A stretch of DNA of 64,000 bases, from positions 1 to 64,000 of the forward strand of contig JAPWGK010000037.1 in NCBI GenBank assembly GCA_029641185.1, written 5' to 3'. Shown piece by piece: positions 14,545 to 29,500 of this stretch. Made by a program: the position numbers and the translations under genes. This DNA is from Pseudofabraea citricarpa (lineage: Eukaryota; Ascomycota; Leotiomycetes; Helotiales; Dermateaceae). The notes under the pieces are model-generated. The model was not told the DNA's origin and made no database searches. It saw only the letters and a list, made by a program, of their open reading frames with translations. Within the stretch, counting starts at the first letter, position 1; each line of letters opens with the position of its first letter.

Positions 14545-14935
14545 AATATATTTTATAATTAATATATTAATTATATTATAGTTATTTTACTAGTAGCTAA
14601 TAATACTTATAATTCTATTATATAATACTATTAAGTCTATTAAATACTTCTTATAATTAGTATACTAATTATATTATAATTATCTTACTAGTAGCTAATA
14701 ATATTTACTTCTTATAATTAGTATATTAATTATATTATAATTATCTTACTAATAACTAATAATATTTACTTCTTATAATTAATATACTAATTATATTATA
14801 ATTATTTTACTAGTAGCTAATAATACTTATAATTCTATTATATAATATTAGTAAATTTATTAAATACTTCTTATAATTAATATATTAATTATATTATAAT
14901 TATCTTACTAATAGTTAATAATACTAATAAAAACT
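14545..14935. repeat. Tandem repeat array, about 61-bp core unit
   Basis: A core containing TTATAATTAGTATACTAATT, then TATATTATAATTATCTTACTAGTAGC and TAATAATA, recurs about five times. Some units carry an extra 40-odd bp insert with TATAATTCTATTATATAATA. Unit differences are mainly transitions. No coding frame was recognised; unit boundaries were set by eye. Confidence 0.7.
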
Positions 14936-17900
14936 TATTATCTCTTTAATATAAGTATCTTTCCTTTTCTAAGTCTTTTAATTTTATTCTTACTAGATAA
15001 TATACTAGTATTTATACTTTTATATTCGTTTTCTCTTATACGCTTTTATTTTATAATTTATTTAAGATATATTATCTAATATATAAGTATTTTTTTTATC
15101 TTATTTTTTATTTAGTCTAGGTTATATAACTTCTAATATTAATCCTAATTAATATAATTATTAATAAAATATATATCGCTTAATTAAAGCTTAGGATTTA
15201 AAGATACTAGTATAATATATATATTTTATATAATCGTATCTAAGATATAAAAACGTCTTTTACTTAGCTTTTAATTATCTAGTTATAAATAAGTTTACGA
15301 AACTTAAACTTTTATTATATTATAAATTTTATTAGGCTTACTTTAGTTCTTTAGTATTATAAGATTAACTAAAATATTATAATAATAAATAAGTTTATAA
15401 GTTCCTAGTAATATATTAGATAAATTAAATACTAAGATTAAGCTTTATATATAAGTAATTTATTTATCTCCTAAAATATTAGACTTTATTTATAAATACT
15501 CTTAGATTTAATAATAGTTCTTCTAAGTATATTCGCTCTTCTAAGATAAAATATATTATATATACTTAGCTTTTAACTTTTTAGTATTTATATAATTTTT
15601 ACTTATATATTTCTAGTATTTTATTAAAAAGTAAAATTAGATTAAGAAATTATTAATTTAACTTAGGTTTAGCTTTTTATAATTAACTAGTTTATTAGGT
15701 ATTATTATATTATCTTTTTTTTATTAGCTTTATTAAATAAAAATAACTAGAGTATTTATAAAATTATTTAATTTAATTATTACCTAGGCTTCTTTTATTA
15801 TTATAATTATCTTATAACTTAAGCTTAGCTTTTAAAAGAATTCTTAGTAGGATAATAATTTACTTATTTATTCTAAAAAACTAAGATTAATTAAATCTTA
15901 GGTTAATATATTTACTTATATTATAATTAGCTTATCTACTATTATCTTAGAACTAAGCTAATAAGCTAGAAGATTATTTATAACTTATAAATTTATTACT
16001 CTTATATTATATAATATAATTTAGTTAATATATATTAGGTTTTTATTAGTTAGATTATAATACTTCTTAAGTAGATACTTATAAGTTATTTTTATTATAA
16101 CTAAGTTTTATTTATCTAGTAAGTTATATTTTCTAATATAATTTAGATAATATAAGAGTATATAAAATTTTATATAATTCTAATAGGTTTTATTATTAGT
16201 ATCTTTAGGCTACTAGTTATTAAAAGCTCTCTTTATTTTATTAAGCTATAATAAGATATATTTTAAGTATCATATAATTTTCTTATTATATATCTTATAT
16301 TATATTATTATTATAAAGTTAATAAAAGTTTTAATAAACTTTATTATAACTAAGGAGTATTATATTAATAAGAATATAATAATAGGAACTAAGATTTTTA
16401 GAATTATCTTCTTTTTTTCTTTAATTTATTATATAATATAATTAAATTAACTAAAATACTTAAGACCTTTAAATTATAATATTATATTAAAGCGTATATT
16501 TAGTTATATTATACTTATAATATCTCTTAGGAAATAATTTTACTTTTAGACCTTAGTATTAGCTAATATAAGCTTTATAATTAATTCTTTTATTTAGTTA
16601 ATAATATTCTAAATTATTCTTTTATAAAGTTAATAAAAGATATTAATAATTATATACTAATAAATATTAATATAATAATAATACTAAGTAAAGTTTATAG
16701 TATTATAAACCTAATCTAAGTCTCTTTTTTTAGTATATTTCTCTTATTATTATTAAATCTATTATTATATTTACTTATAAGTTTATAGTTATAATTTTTC
16801 TATAATATTTTATCGTTCGTTTAAATCGATCTAATAAATCGAATATTATCTTCTAGATTTAATCCTAGTAATTAGCGTTTATTTCTTATAATCTACTATA
16901 ATATTAGAGATTATAAGATAATACCTTTAGATTCGATTATTTATATAATAAATTAATATATTATCTAGAGCTTATTATTCTAATATTATTCTTAAATTTA
17001 TTAGTATATATCTAGTAATATATAAGGTTACTAGAAAGCTAATAATTAGATTAAAATATATATTATAATATAATTATTATAAACTTATAATATATCTTAG
17101 CTTTAATTTTTAATATTTTATTAGTATTAACTCTTTTTATAATTTTATAAGTTACTAAAATAAACCTAAGTAATAACTTACTTAGAATTATTTATTTTTA
17201 GTAGAGCTTCTAATTATAATTTTTAATTATAATATATATTAGCTAAGCTATTTAGTTATTATAAAGCTTAATTAATAATATTTTATTTATTATAAGTATT
17301 ATAAGAATTATTATTACCCTAGTTAGAAGCTTCTCTTAAGTTTCTTATTATTATTTAATAATATATATCTTATTATATAACCTAATATTATTTATTATCT
17401 AATATTATTATACTAATACTTATATTATATCTTAAGTAAATAAGTTATATCCTAATAAAAACCTTAGATATAATATAATATCTTAATATAATAACTTATA
17501 TATTAAAGGTTCTTATAATAATCCTAATATATTTATTAATAACTAGTTTTTAATTTATTTATCTTATCTTAATATTTTATATAAGATCTTATAAAAACGA
17601 TCGAAAATATTCTTATATATTCGTACGTATAAAAATATATATATTACTTTTAGTCTTAGGTCCCTAAAAAAGTTTAATATATTCCCTTTTATATAATTAA
17701 CTTATAACTATTATATAATAAGCGTATAATTAGTCTAGGTTTTAAATAATATCTAAGGGTTTTTAATATCTAATATAAGAGAGGTTATTAAAATATTTTT
17801 ACTAATAATTATTCCTAGATTTATAGGTTTATTAGCTTACTTTCTAGTTATTTTCTTAAAACTATTAGTTCTAGAAGATATTATTATTATAAGAGCGTAT

Positions 17901-18580
17901 AATTAATCTTAAAAAAAGAATTATTTATTTATATACTTTTTATCTTATAATTTTTTATCTTTTATATTACTTTTATTTTATATATTATTATTTATTTAAT
18001 TATTAAGATCCTTAAATAAAGTTATCTATAAATTAGAAGAGTTACTACTAATAGGAATATTTTTTATAAGAGAGAGCCCTAATATATATATTAGTAAAAT
18101 TAATTATAATCTTAAAGTATTATTATACGTATAATTAGCTAGAATATAAGATAATATATTATTATTAAAATCGTTTTTATTCTAGGTAGTTTAATAATCT
18201 TCTTTTATAAATTATTAGCCGTTTATATTTATAGTTAATTATATAACTAGAAGATTTATAATCTTTTAATATATTATAAATAAAGTTATATATTATATTA
18301 TATTACTAAGATTCTAGTATTATTTATTATATTAAAGGTATTAAATTAAGTTAAATATAATTTCTTACTAGATATTATTAGATAAATTATATACGAAAAT
18401 AAATTATTATATATATAAAATAATATAAAAGATATTATTTATTAGGTAAAATACTAATACTAAAATTATTATAATTAAAATATAACTTAGGTAATTTAAC
18501 TTATAATTATAATTATAATACCTAAATCAAATAAATAATATTCTTATTATTTTCTCTTATTTATATATTATTTTACTTTT

Positions 18581-18890
18581 ATAACTCCTTAGTATAATAT
18601 CTAGTAAAAGTTTATATTAAAGTCTTCTTAGTCTTATATTATAATATTCCTATTATTATCTTTATAATTATTATAACTAAGTTAAAGTATTATTTTTATA
18701 ATTATATTAATCGAGTTAAAATAATATATTTATAATTATCTTAACTAAGTTAAAGCGTATTTTTTACTTTTATATAATCTAGACGATTATTTTTTTTTTT
18801 TACTTTAGCTATAATCTTTTTTATAACTCCCTAATATAATATTTAGTAGAAGTTTATATTAAAGTCTTCTTAGTCTTATATTATAATATT
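18581..18890. repeat. Dispersed repeat, two local copies (third copy at 44721-44790)
   Basis: A roughly 60-68 bp motif, including TAGAAGTTTATATTAAAGTC and TTAGTCTTATATTATAATAT, occurs at about 18581-18648 and 18833-18890. It recurs 26 kb away at 44721-44790, where it is also followed by a T-rich TTTTTATTC stretch. It may be a relic of a shared element or a duplicated flank. The family is unknown. Confidence 0.6.
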
Positions 18891-19586
18891 TAATTATTCT
18901 TTTTATTCTTTTACTTTAACTTCCTAATAGGTTATAAGAGTTTCTTTTTTATTTTTATTACTTATATTTATTATTATCTTAAGTTATTTTATTATTACTA
19001 ATTATAAGTTTCTTATTTTAATAATAAAAGTATTAGTATAAACTTAGTTTAGCTCTTAAGTTATAACTTAATATTATAATTATAACTTTTATATTTATAT
19101 TAATTATTTTTATATTTCTTATTATAAGTATTATAATTCGATTTATTATTATTAAAGCTTATATTAGATTTTTATAAGTAGCTTTCCTAAGACGCGTATA
19201 TATAATATTTTATTTATTATAATTTTTAAGAACTTATATCTTATTATACGCTTTTAAAAGAAGTCTTATAATTAAGATAATAAAATATATATAATAATTA
19301 TAATTACCTTATATTAGCTAGTTATTTAATAGCTTTACTTCTTATTATTAGCTAGTTATTTTACCTAAGATAAATAACCTTATAAAAGAACTTTTTTTTT
19401 TCTTTCTTTTACTTTTAACTTTTTTTATTATTTAATCTATATATTATTATAAACGTAAGATATCTTTTACTTTATATCTTTTATTAGTATATAATAATAA
19501 GTATAACTTTTTATTATTTATTTTATCCTTAGGTATAACTTAAAAGTTTTATTTTTTTTATTTTAACTTTTTATTTATTATACGTA

Positions 19587-19935
19587 TATTATAAATATTA
19601 TATTATATAATAGTTTATAGCCTAAAGCTTAGTATAATAGGTATATATAAAAAACTATAAGTAGAAGCTATATAATAGATATTATATAACTAGATTAATA
19701 GGATTATTAGGATTATTATATTAATCTAAGAAATCTAAATAATTTATAAAATATAAAGGTTTATATAAGTAAATAAGTTTTCCTAGATTATAAAACTTTA
19801 TACTTAACTTAAAATAATATTCTTTTATACTAGTAACTAATTTACTAATACTTAAGAGCTTCTTATAATATACTTACTTTTATTTATTTCCTAGATAATT
19901 AAAGTAATTTATTAAAAGTTATTTAGGTTATTATA
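19587..19935 (+). repeat. 5' LTR, family A
   Basis: 349 bp, starting TATTATAAAT and ending TTATTATA, the RIP-decayed forms of TG...CA. It is equal in length to the 3' LTR at 32634-32982 and to the LTR at 7359-7707. The sequence right after it (TTTTAAGTATTAC) is the likely primer-binding region; I cannot assign the primer tRNA. Confidence 0.9.
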
Positions 19936-20210
19936 TTTTAAGTATTACTTTTAAAAGATATTAACTTATAAGAAGTAATATAACTCTTATAAATAAGCGT
20001 ATAAGTAAAGTTAAGTTTCTAGAGCCTAAGATAATAACTATTACTTTTATAATTAAAAAGAAAGAAAATTAGCTTAAGGTTATAATACCTAAGACTTTTA
20101 GTAATAATTATAAACGCCTAATATAATTCTTAGCCTAGATAAAGATTTATATACTTTTTAATAAAAATAAGTTTAAGAATAAAATAAAATAAGTCTTATA
20201 AATAATAATA

Positions 20211-20557
20211 TATTACGGTTCTTACGTAAGTTACTTAAGATATATATTATATACTTATTTCTCTTATATATATTTTATTTATCTTATATTATAACTTATT
20301 AACTCGGATTATATAACTAGAAATTTATTAAGTAAAATAAATTATATATAATTTACCTTATATATTTATCTACCTAAGAATACGTATAATAGAGAATACT
20401 TAGAGAATAAATACTAATATAATAGAAAGAATTACTTATAATTAACTTCTTATATTTTCTTTCTTTTTCTTTCTTTTTCTTTTCTTATACTTAGATCTTT
20501 TATTATTAATTAGTTATATTAATCTCTTATTTACTTTATATTTTATATATTATAATA
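20211..20557 (+). repeat. 5' LTR, family B copy B1
   Basis: 347 bp, starting TATTACGGTTCTTACGTAAG and ending TATTATAATA. It matches 26200-26546, 37672-38018 and 43664-44010, all 347 bp. Differences between copies are mostly RIP-type transitions. It contains a pyrimidine-rich CTTTCTTTTTCTTT stretch. Confidence 0.9.
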
Positions 20558-20649
20558 TTATCTAAGTATTACCCTTTTACTTTTATCCTAATAAAAATAA
20601 TAAAAATATATACGAACTTATAAAACTTTTATATTTTATTATATAAAAA

Positions 20650-23600
20650 CCTAAATCCTTAGATTTACTAAAGTTATAATAATATATAATAAACTAGAAA
20701 TCCTAGAACCTAAAATACGTATAATAATATATTATCGTATTAGATACTTGCTAGTTATAATAAGAGAATAAAAATAAACCGTATTAGAGATATTAGAATA
20801 TAAATCCTAGAACTAAAACCTTTAATACTTAAAAGTATAAATAAACCTTTAACTTATAATTAAAAAAGATAATAAAAAGAAAGAATTAGATAATAAAATA
20901 TTTACTTTTATATTAATTAAGACTAAAAAGAAACTTATAAAAGTACTTATAAGAATAATTAAATAACCTAAAAAAATTAGATATATTATATTAGGATATA
21001 TATACTCTTAACCTTTAATACTTATAATAGAAGAGAATAAGAACGTAAAAAAGCTCTAGGAAGTTAAAAGTATAAAGGAAATTATTTTAATAAAATAAAA
21101 AGAATACGAACGCTTCCTTTAACTATTTAATAAATTCTATAAAAAATACGAGTTTATTAGATAAAAACGCGATTAATTAATATAAGAAATCTATAATATT
21201 ATAAGTAATTTAATTAAATAATTAATAGTAAGAGAGTAATAGATTATAGAATTAAAATAAGAGAACGTTAGATTAATTAATAGAAATAACTAATTAAATA
21301 AAATAATAAATACGAATACTTATAATATTTAATATATCTAGGAAATACTTAAGGATAAGAAATAAATTATTTAGCTAATAAGAAATTAGAGTATAACCTT
21401 AAACGCTTAAGAAAATATATAAAAAGATAAAAACCGATCGTATAAAAGTAATAAGCTCTTAGATTTATTTATCTTCTTTTTAGGAACTTATAAGGAATTT
21501 AAGAACTAAAAGTATACGATTAAGAATAAGCTTAAGGCTAACTAAGATTATTTTATAAGTAAAATTAATCGTATTAGTTATATAAGTAATAAAATATCTA
21601 GAGATATAATTAATTATATTTAAATTAGATTATATTAATTCTTTCTAAATAAATTTAATATTATAAATAAGATCTTATATAAACTTAAACTTATTTATAA
21701 TAACTTAGATAAAAGAGAAATTATTTTCTTAGAAGTTAAGAAATTTTACTAGAATAATAATCTTTTTTTAACTTTTTTTATTAAATTTAATAGACTTATA
21801 AGAGAACTTAGATAAAATAAACGATTTTAACTTAATAAACTTAATATAAAAGTAAATAAAGAATTTTAAGACTTTAGAGTTATATTTCTAGATAAATCTA
21901 ATTATAAGAGTATAATCGTAAGATATAAGAGAGTTAATTAAAAGATTTAAGAAAATAAGGAGATCTAAAAGAAATTAGCTTAATTTATAATAAATATCTC
22001 TAAGGGATCTTTTACTTTAGATAAACCTATTAATAAAAAAAAGTTAATTAATTTTATTTCTAAGATAAATAAACTAAAGCTTTTTAAGAAAAAGAAATAA
22101 AAATTATTAAAAGAAAAAGCTTATTTTTATTATTATAAGTAAGAATATAAAACTAAGGATTATTTATATAAAAAAGCTATAAAAATTATTATAATAGAAT
22201 TCTTAAAAAAAACTATTAAGTTAAAAAATAAGAAGTCTTAAGAGAAATCGTATCTTAAGATATAAAAGAAAAAATTCCCCTAAAAATTAATATTATTAGA
22301 TTATCTCTAGGATTAAAAAATAATATTTCTTTTATATTATAATATAAGATAAGAAAAATAAAAATACTCTCTTTTATATTAATTAATATTAAATACCTTA
22401 GTAGAAATTTTATAAATAAATCTTTCGTATAATAAATATCTTAAATTAAATAAATTAAACTAATAAAATTATAATATCTAAAACCCTTTATTAGATTTAA
22501 TAATAGAAAAATACCTTTTATTAAATACGAAATCCTAATTAGTTTTAAAGTTAATTAAAAATAAAAACTATTAAGCTTCTTTTAAGTTATAAAACTTAGA
22601 GGATATAATATTATACTTAGAAAAATATAAATATCTTTATAAAATATATTACTAGATATAATAAAAAATAAAATTATATTAGATATAAAAGACTCTAAGG
22701 ATTTACTAAAAATTTAAATATTAAGTTTTACTTTTTCTTATATAAATAAAAAAAAAGATTTATATATTTATAAAGAAATAATTAAGATTACTAAGATCTT
22801 AAAAAAAGATAAAATAAAAGAACTTCTTAATACGCCTTTAATCTCTTTAGAAATCTCTAAAAACTTAAAATAATTAATTAAAGAAGAGATTTCTAAAAGC
22901 TTTAAAAAGAGAAAAAACGAGGGTAAAAAAGAGTTAAAACCTAGATATATAAAAGAAAAGATTATATAGAAAATTAAAGAAATAAAATAAAAAGCTAAGT
23001 AAAAAAAAATAAACTTACTAAAATAAAAACTTTTATATATTAGCGCTCTTAGATTTAAAAGAAAAATAAGATAAAAAGAAATAATAATATTTATTATTTT
23101 TCTAAAGAATATTATTAAATAATAATAAAGAAATACTAAAAGAGAAATTAATATTAAGAAATATCTCCTAAAGGAATTATAAGACTTAATTAAGGTATTC
23201 TTAAAAAAGATTATAAATTAGTTATTATTATATAAGAGTTATAATTATTATATTAAACTTATAAGAGAAATAAATCTTAGATATACTCTTTTATATAAGA
23301 TATCTTAAGAGAAGCTCGAACTTATTAGAGCTTATATTAAAAAATAATTAGTAAAAGGTTTTATTAATATAAGTAAAATATTTTATTTATTATTAATTCT
23401 TTTTATACGAAAGCTTAGAGAAAGATTAAGATTTTATATTAATTATAAAAAGCTAAATATAATTATAAAGAAAAATAAATATCTTTTACTTTTAATAAAT
23501 AAGACTTTAGTAAAAATAAGAAAAGCTAAGTTTTTATTAAAGCTAAATATTAGATATACTTTTAATAGAATTAGATTTTAAATTAAAGAAAACGAAAAAT

Positions 23601-26180
23601 TTATTACTTTTTATATTAAATAAAACTCGTATAAATATAAAATATTTTCTTTTAGATTAACTAATAAACCTTTAATATTTTAGAATTTTATAAATAAGAT
23701 ATTCTAGAAATATTCTAATAATTTTATTTTATCTTATATTAATAATATTTATATTTATACTAATAAAACTAGAGAAAAATATATAAAATATATTAGAAAA
23801 GTTTTAATTAAATTATAAGAGATAAGATTTTAAGTAGATATTAAGAAATATATCTTTTACTAAGATAAAATTAAATTCTTAGGATTAATTATTAGTATAA
23901 AAGGAATTAAAATAAACCCTAATAAAATTAAGGATATTTAAGAATAAGAAATATCTAAGAACTTAAGAGATATATAAAATTTTATTAGATTTATAAACTT
24001 TTATAAAAGATTTATTAAGAATTACTCTAGGATATTTTCTCTAATTAATAACCTAAGTAAAAAAAAAAAGAAAATAAAAGATTTTAATTAAAATAATAAA
24101 TACTAAAATACTTTTAAAAAACTAAAAAAAATAATTACCTTAATATTAATACTCGCGTATTTTAATAAAAATAAATAATATATTATAAAATATAACTTAT
24201 TTAATTATATTAATATAAGAGTATTATCTTAATATAAAGAAAATAAACTCTTATATCCTATAATATTTTTTTCTAGAAAACTTCTATTAACTAAATATAA
24301 TTATAAAATCTATAATAAGAAACTTTTAGTAATAATTAAATACTTTAAGGAATAAAAACCTAAACTTTAAGAAATAAACTTACTAGTATAAATATTCTTA
24401 GATTATAAGACTCTAGAATATTTTATAACTACTAAGAAACTAATAAGAAAATAAGCTAAATAAATAAAATTCTTATTAGAATTTAATTTCTAGATTATTT
24501 ATAAACTAAGAAAATAAAATAAAAAAGTAGATATTTTAACTAGAAGATCTTAAGATAAATTATAAGATAAATTAGACGATCGATAAAAAGAATAAATATA
24601 AATTATTTTTCCTAAAAGTAAGATTAATAGAAAGAAAACTCTAGAAATATTTAACTTATATATTTAGATTATAAGAGTAAAATAAACGATTCCTAAGTAT
24701 ATTTAAGAAAGATAAAAGAATAATTAGTTCTACTAAGAAACTCTTAAAGTTTTAAGAGATAATAAACTAGTAAAAGATATTCCTAAGTTATATTATAAAA
24801 ATAAAAATAATATCTTATTTTATAAAAACTAAGTCTAGGTTTTAGAAGCTTATAAAATAAAATTAATTTAAAAAATATATAAAAAACCTATAATTAAATA
24901 CCTTAGTTAAGGAGAGATATTAATCCTTTTATAAGATAATTATATCTAGAAAAATATAAATAAAAATCTTAATTAATATATTAGAAACTATTATATCTAT
25001 AGAAAGTCTAAACTAAATAATATTACTTATTAAGGATACCTAGAGTTACTATTAATACTAGATAAACCTTAGAGTTATATATCTATAGATTTTATAACTA
25101 AACTCCTAGAAAGTAATAGATTTAATATTATCTTAGTTATAATTTATAGATTATTAAAAGAAAAATATTATATTCTTTATAAATATAAAAATAAAAGAAT
25201 AAATATAAAAGAAATTATTAAATTATTTCTAAAGAATATATAAAAATATTATAGATTACTTATAACTTATATCTCTAATAAAGATTTATAATTTATAAGT
25301 AAGATATAAAAAAAACTTTATAAGATATTAGGAATTAATATTTAATTATTTATTATAATATACCTAGAGATAAATAGCTAAATAAAAAGAATAAACGCGG
25401 AAATAAAATATTATCTAAGAGCTTATATTAACTACTTATAAGATAACTAAAATTAAATTCTACTAATAATAGAATTTATAAGAAATAAATATTAATCTAT
25501 AAATATAAAGGTTATATTATTTTTTATAAATAAAAGATATAAACTAAGAATAAATTTCGACTAAGAAAATATAAAGATTAATTAATTATAACTAGTAAAA
25601 AGTAAATTAGATAAAAGATAAGTAATAAAATTTATAAAAAGAATAAAAGATACTTAGAAATTTATACGTAAAAAAATAACTTAATCCTAAAGTAAAATAA
25701 AAAAATACGTAAATATAAAACGATTATTAGCGCTAAATTATAAACTAGAAGATAAAGTTTATATCTTAATAAAGAATATCTAAATATAAAAACTTTTATA
25801 AAAATTAAATATAAGAATAAAAGATCTTATAAGATTAAGAAAAAATTAAACTAAGCTCTTATAAAATAAAGTTATTATTAGAACTAAAAATTTATCTTAT
25901 ATTTTACTTTAACTTATTACGTAAAAACCTAAATAATCTTTTACCTAGATAAAAAGAAACTAAATCTTTATTAATTAATATAAAAAGAAATAATAAATAA
26001 AAAGTAAAAGATATTAAAGATATAAAGATAATTAAAAGAAAATTTTTTATAAGGTTAAATAAGTATAATAACTACTAGATCTAAAGTAATATCTAGTAGA
26101 AAATTTTAAAAATATATAAGAAATTCTAAGAGATTTTTACTTTAGATATCTAGATAAATCTTATTTAATATAAAAATTAA
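20650..26180 (+). pseudogene. RIP-inactivated gag-pol of family B (B1)
   Basis: Coding frames are visible once TAA/TAG are read as former CAA/CAG/TGG. The gag zinc knuckle (22122-22163) keeps C-x2-C-x4-H-x4-C spacing, but each C and H codon is now a Tyr codon. The protease active site lies at 22385-22393; copy B2 reads AAT-ACT-AGA there, which points to an original Asp-Thr-Gly. Reverse transcriptase spans about 23180-23960, and its Y-x-D-D at 23735-23746 now reads Y-I-N-N. RNase H follows at about 24170-24540, then the integrase core at about 24660-25550. A C-terminal chromodomain (about 25999-26120) places it among chromoviruses. No intact protein can be made. Confidence 0.85.
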
Positions 26181-26199
26181 ACGCTTAAAGGAAGAATAA

Positions 26200-26546
26200 T
26201 ATTATAGTTTTTATATAAGTTACTTAAGATATATATTATATATTTATTTCTCTTATATATATTTTATTTATCTTATATTATAACTTATTAACCTAGATTA
26301 TATAACTAGAAATTTACTAAGTAAGATAAATTATATATAACTTATCTTATATATTTATTTACCTAAGAATATATATAATAGAGAATACTTAGAGAATAAA
26401 TACTAGTATAATAGGAAGAATTACTTATAATTAACTTCTTATATTTTCTTTCTTTTTCTTTCTTTTTCTCTTCTTATACTTAGATCTTTTATTATTAATT
26501 AGTTATATCGATCCCTTATTTACTTTATATTTTATATATTATAATA
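26200..26546 (+). repeat. 3' LTR, family B copy B1
   Basis: 347 bp, direct repeat of 20211-20557. It is preceded by a purine-rich tract and followed by the TAATA target duplication, after which family-A gag sequence resumes. Confidence 0.9.
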
Positions 26547-26551
26547 TAATA

Positions 26552-29500
26552 TTCCTAAGAGGATAAACTTTTAATTAAATTAGCTTTTTCTTAGTAAACT
26601 TTTTAATAACTAAAAACTCTAAAAAAAAATATATAATTAATATAAAGAAAATAATCTAGATATTATTTATTATAATATAAGGATTTAGTAAAAGTATTAA
26701 GTAAGTTTTTAGGGATATTAACCTAAAGAAAATAATAGAAGTATATTTATTATAAATTAAGTAATATAAATTAGCTATAAATTATATAACTAAGTTTTAA
26801 TAATATATAATAAAAATAAACTAAAATAATATAACTTTTAAGGCTAGATATTATTAAGGTCTTAAGAATTATATTAAGAATAAGATTACTTAGTCTAATA
26901 AACCTAATAATTTATAAGAAATAATTATAAAAATAATTAAAATCGATAATAAGTATTTTAAGTAAATTATAAAAAGGAAAAATATTTATATAAGATAATA
27001 TTAGAAGCTATAAACTAAGAGCTATTAGCTTTAACCTATAAAATTAGATATAATAAACTTTAAGAGAAAAAAGTAATCCTCTAAGTAAAAGATAAATAAG
27101 TATTAAAATAAGAAGTTATACTTTAAATATAATTTACTAGGATAAATAATATTATTATATTATAAAAATAAAAGCTAATAAAAGTAAAAGTAAGTAAAAG
27201 TTATTATAAGATAAGTTATTATAATTAAAAGGATAATAATATTAAGAGAACTTAAGTAAAAAAAGATTTATACTTAAATTAACTTAAAAGTAATAAGTTT
27301 CGATTAAGAAGATATAAATAAATAACTAATATAAGATAAACGATCTAAGTTACTAGAACTAGAAAATATAAAAGATATTTAATAATTCTTTTAGGTAAGA
27401 GAATTTTAAGAAGTTTTTCTTTATAAATCTATTAAAAGAGATTAAATATACTAGTATATATAAAAGTTTATTAGAAATAAAATCTTATATTATAAGCTAC
27501 TTACTTAGGATAATAATTTATAAGTAAGAGAAACTTATAAAATCTAATACTTAGAGTATTAATAAGTTAATTAGTTATAATAAGAGACTAATAAAATATA
27601 TATATATTTTACCTAAATATAACTTAAATAAAAACTAAGTCTAAAGCTAAAGATAAATAACTTATAAAAGATAAATAATATTAGTTAAAATAATATTATC
27701 TAGGAATTAATTAAAGAAAGATAATAATATTTTAAGAAAAAGAAAACTTAAGATTAAAGTTTCTAAGAGAAATATATATATTAAGTTATAATTAATAATA
27801 ACTAATATTAATTATAAGAATATATAATTAATAGATATTATTATAAGTAATAAAAGAAAGCTTAATAAAAGTTATATATTATAAAAGGTCTTAAGTAGCT
27901 TATAATAAAAGTAAAAATTATAAGAAAGCTAATAATAATTATAATCGACTTAGGAGTTATAAGGAATTTTATATTATTAGATATAATATTATTTTATAAG
28001 TTCGAAACTAAGATTAATATAAAACCTTATAATCTTATTATTATTAATAGATTAATAATATCTTATTAAGGTAAATAAATAAATATTAAGATAAAACCTA
28101 ATATAATACTTAATAAAATAAGATATATAAAAATAATCTAGTTTAATATTATAAATATTAGGTAATACTAAGTAATCTTAGGATTATTATAAATTAAATA
28201 ATATAATCTTATAATAAATTAAAAGTAAAATCGAATATATTTTAACTAATATAATTATATATTATAAAAAGCTATAAAAGATCTAAGAGAAGTTAGTATT
28301 ACTTTTATAAATTAGGATATTAATATAATAAAAGGTTTACTAATAGATAAGATAATATTACTAGAATATAAATAATTTAATAACTTATTTAAGGAGAAAT
28401 TAGATATTAAGGTTTTACCTTAATATTAGTCCTAGGATTATAAGATACCCTTAGTAAATAATATAAAACTAATATTTAGGTTAATATATATATTATTTAT
28501 AAATTAACTAAAAATACTTAAGGAATATATTAATATAAATCTAAAGAAAAGATTTATTAGAGAGTTAATATTCTTATAAAAATTACTAGTAATATTCGTA
28601 CTAAAGAAAAATAAGATAAAAAGATTATATATAGATTATAAAAAGCTTAATAATATTATAAAAAATAATTATTATATCTTATTACTTATTAAGGAATTAT
28701 ATAATAGGTTATAAGAAGTAAAAATTTTTATTTAATTTAATCTAAAAGAAGCGTATAATCTTATTAAGATTAAAACTAGAGAAAAAAAGAAAATTATATT
28801 TAGAATATATTATAATTATTATAAGTATATTATAATATCTTTTAGACTTACTAATATACTAGTAATATATTAGTAATTAATAAATAATATACTAAGGAAA
28901 TTTCTTAATATTAATTATATATATTATTTAGATAATATTCTTATATATTCTAAGAATAAGAAATAATATACTAAGAATATAACTAGCGTTCTTATTATAT
29001 TATAAGATATATATTTATTTTTAAAACCTAAGAAATATTATTTTAATATTATAAAAGTAATCTTCCTAAGATATATAATTATTATCTTAGGAATCCGAAT
29101 AAATCTTATAAAAGTAAATATAATATTAGCTTAAAATATACTAGGAACGATTAAGAATATATAATTCTTTTTAGGGTTTATAAACTTCTACTAATAATTT
29201 ATTAAAAATTATTTAAAAATCGTAGTATTTTTAATAAAGCTTATATATAAGAATAAATTATTTATATAAAACCTAATAATAAATAAGACTTTTAAGGAAC
29301 TTAAGAAAGTATTCGCTTAAAGCCTAGTATTTATTTTATTTAATCTAGAAAAAGAAATTTAAATAAAAATAAATTCGTTTAATTATATTATTAGAATTAT
29401 ATTAAATTAACCTAATAAGTAAAAAAGATAATAATTAATTATATATTATTCTTAGAAGCTTTTCTTAGCTAAGCTAAATTATAAGATTTATAATAAGAAG

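Larger units (their letters stand above)
7708..19586. other. Long RIP-decayed interval, unassigned
   Basis: About 12 kb with saturated RIP composition and no gene I can identify. From about 7.7 to 13.5 kb the plus strand is clearly T-rich, suggesting former minus-strand coding, possibly further retroelement sequence. I could not match it to family A or B, and I found no recognisable reverse transcriptase, integrase or transposase motif. Local structure includes a tandem array near 14545-14935 and a dispersed repeat at 18581-18890. Rare TpG/CpA relics are scattered, for example near 10108, 12167, 14489 and 16268. Confidence 0.6.
20211..26546 (+). mobile_element. Complete Ty3/gypsy chromovirus, family B, copy B1, nested in family-A gag
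   Basis: It is 6336 bp with 347-bp LTRs (20211-20557, 26200-26546) and a perfect 5-bp target duplication TAATA (20206-20210, 26547-26551). The host gag sequence resumes directly after it and can be checked against the uninterrupted copy on the minus strand near 7070-7100. Internal order is gag with a CCHC zinc knuckle, protease, reverse transcriptase, RNase H, integrase, chromodomain. A purine tract (AAAGGAAGAA, 26187-26196) precedes the 3' LTR as expected for plus-strand priming. Coding is destroyed by RIP. Confidence 0.92.
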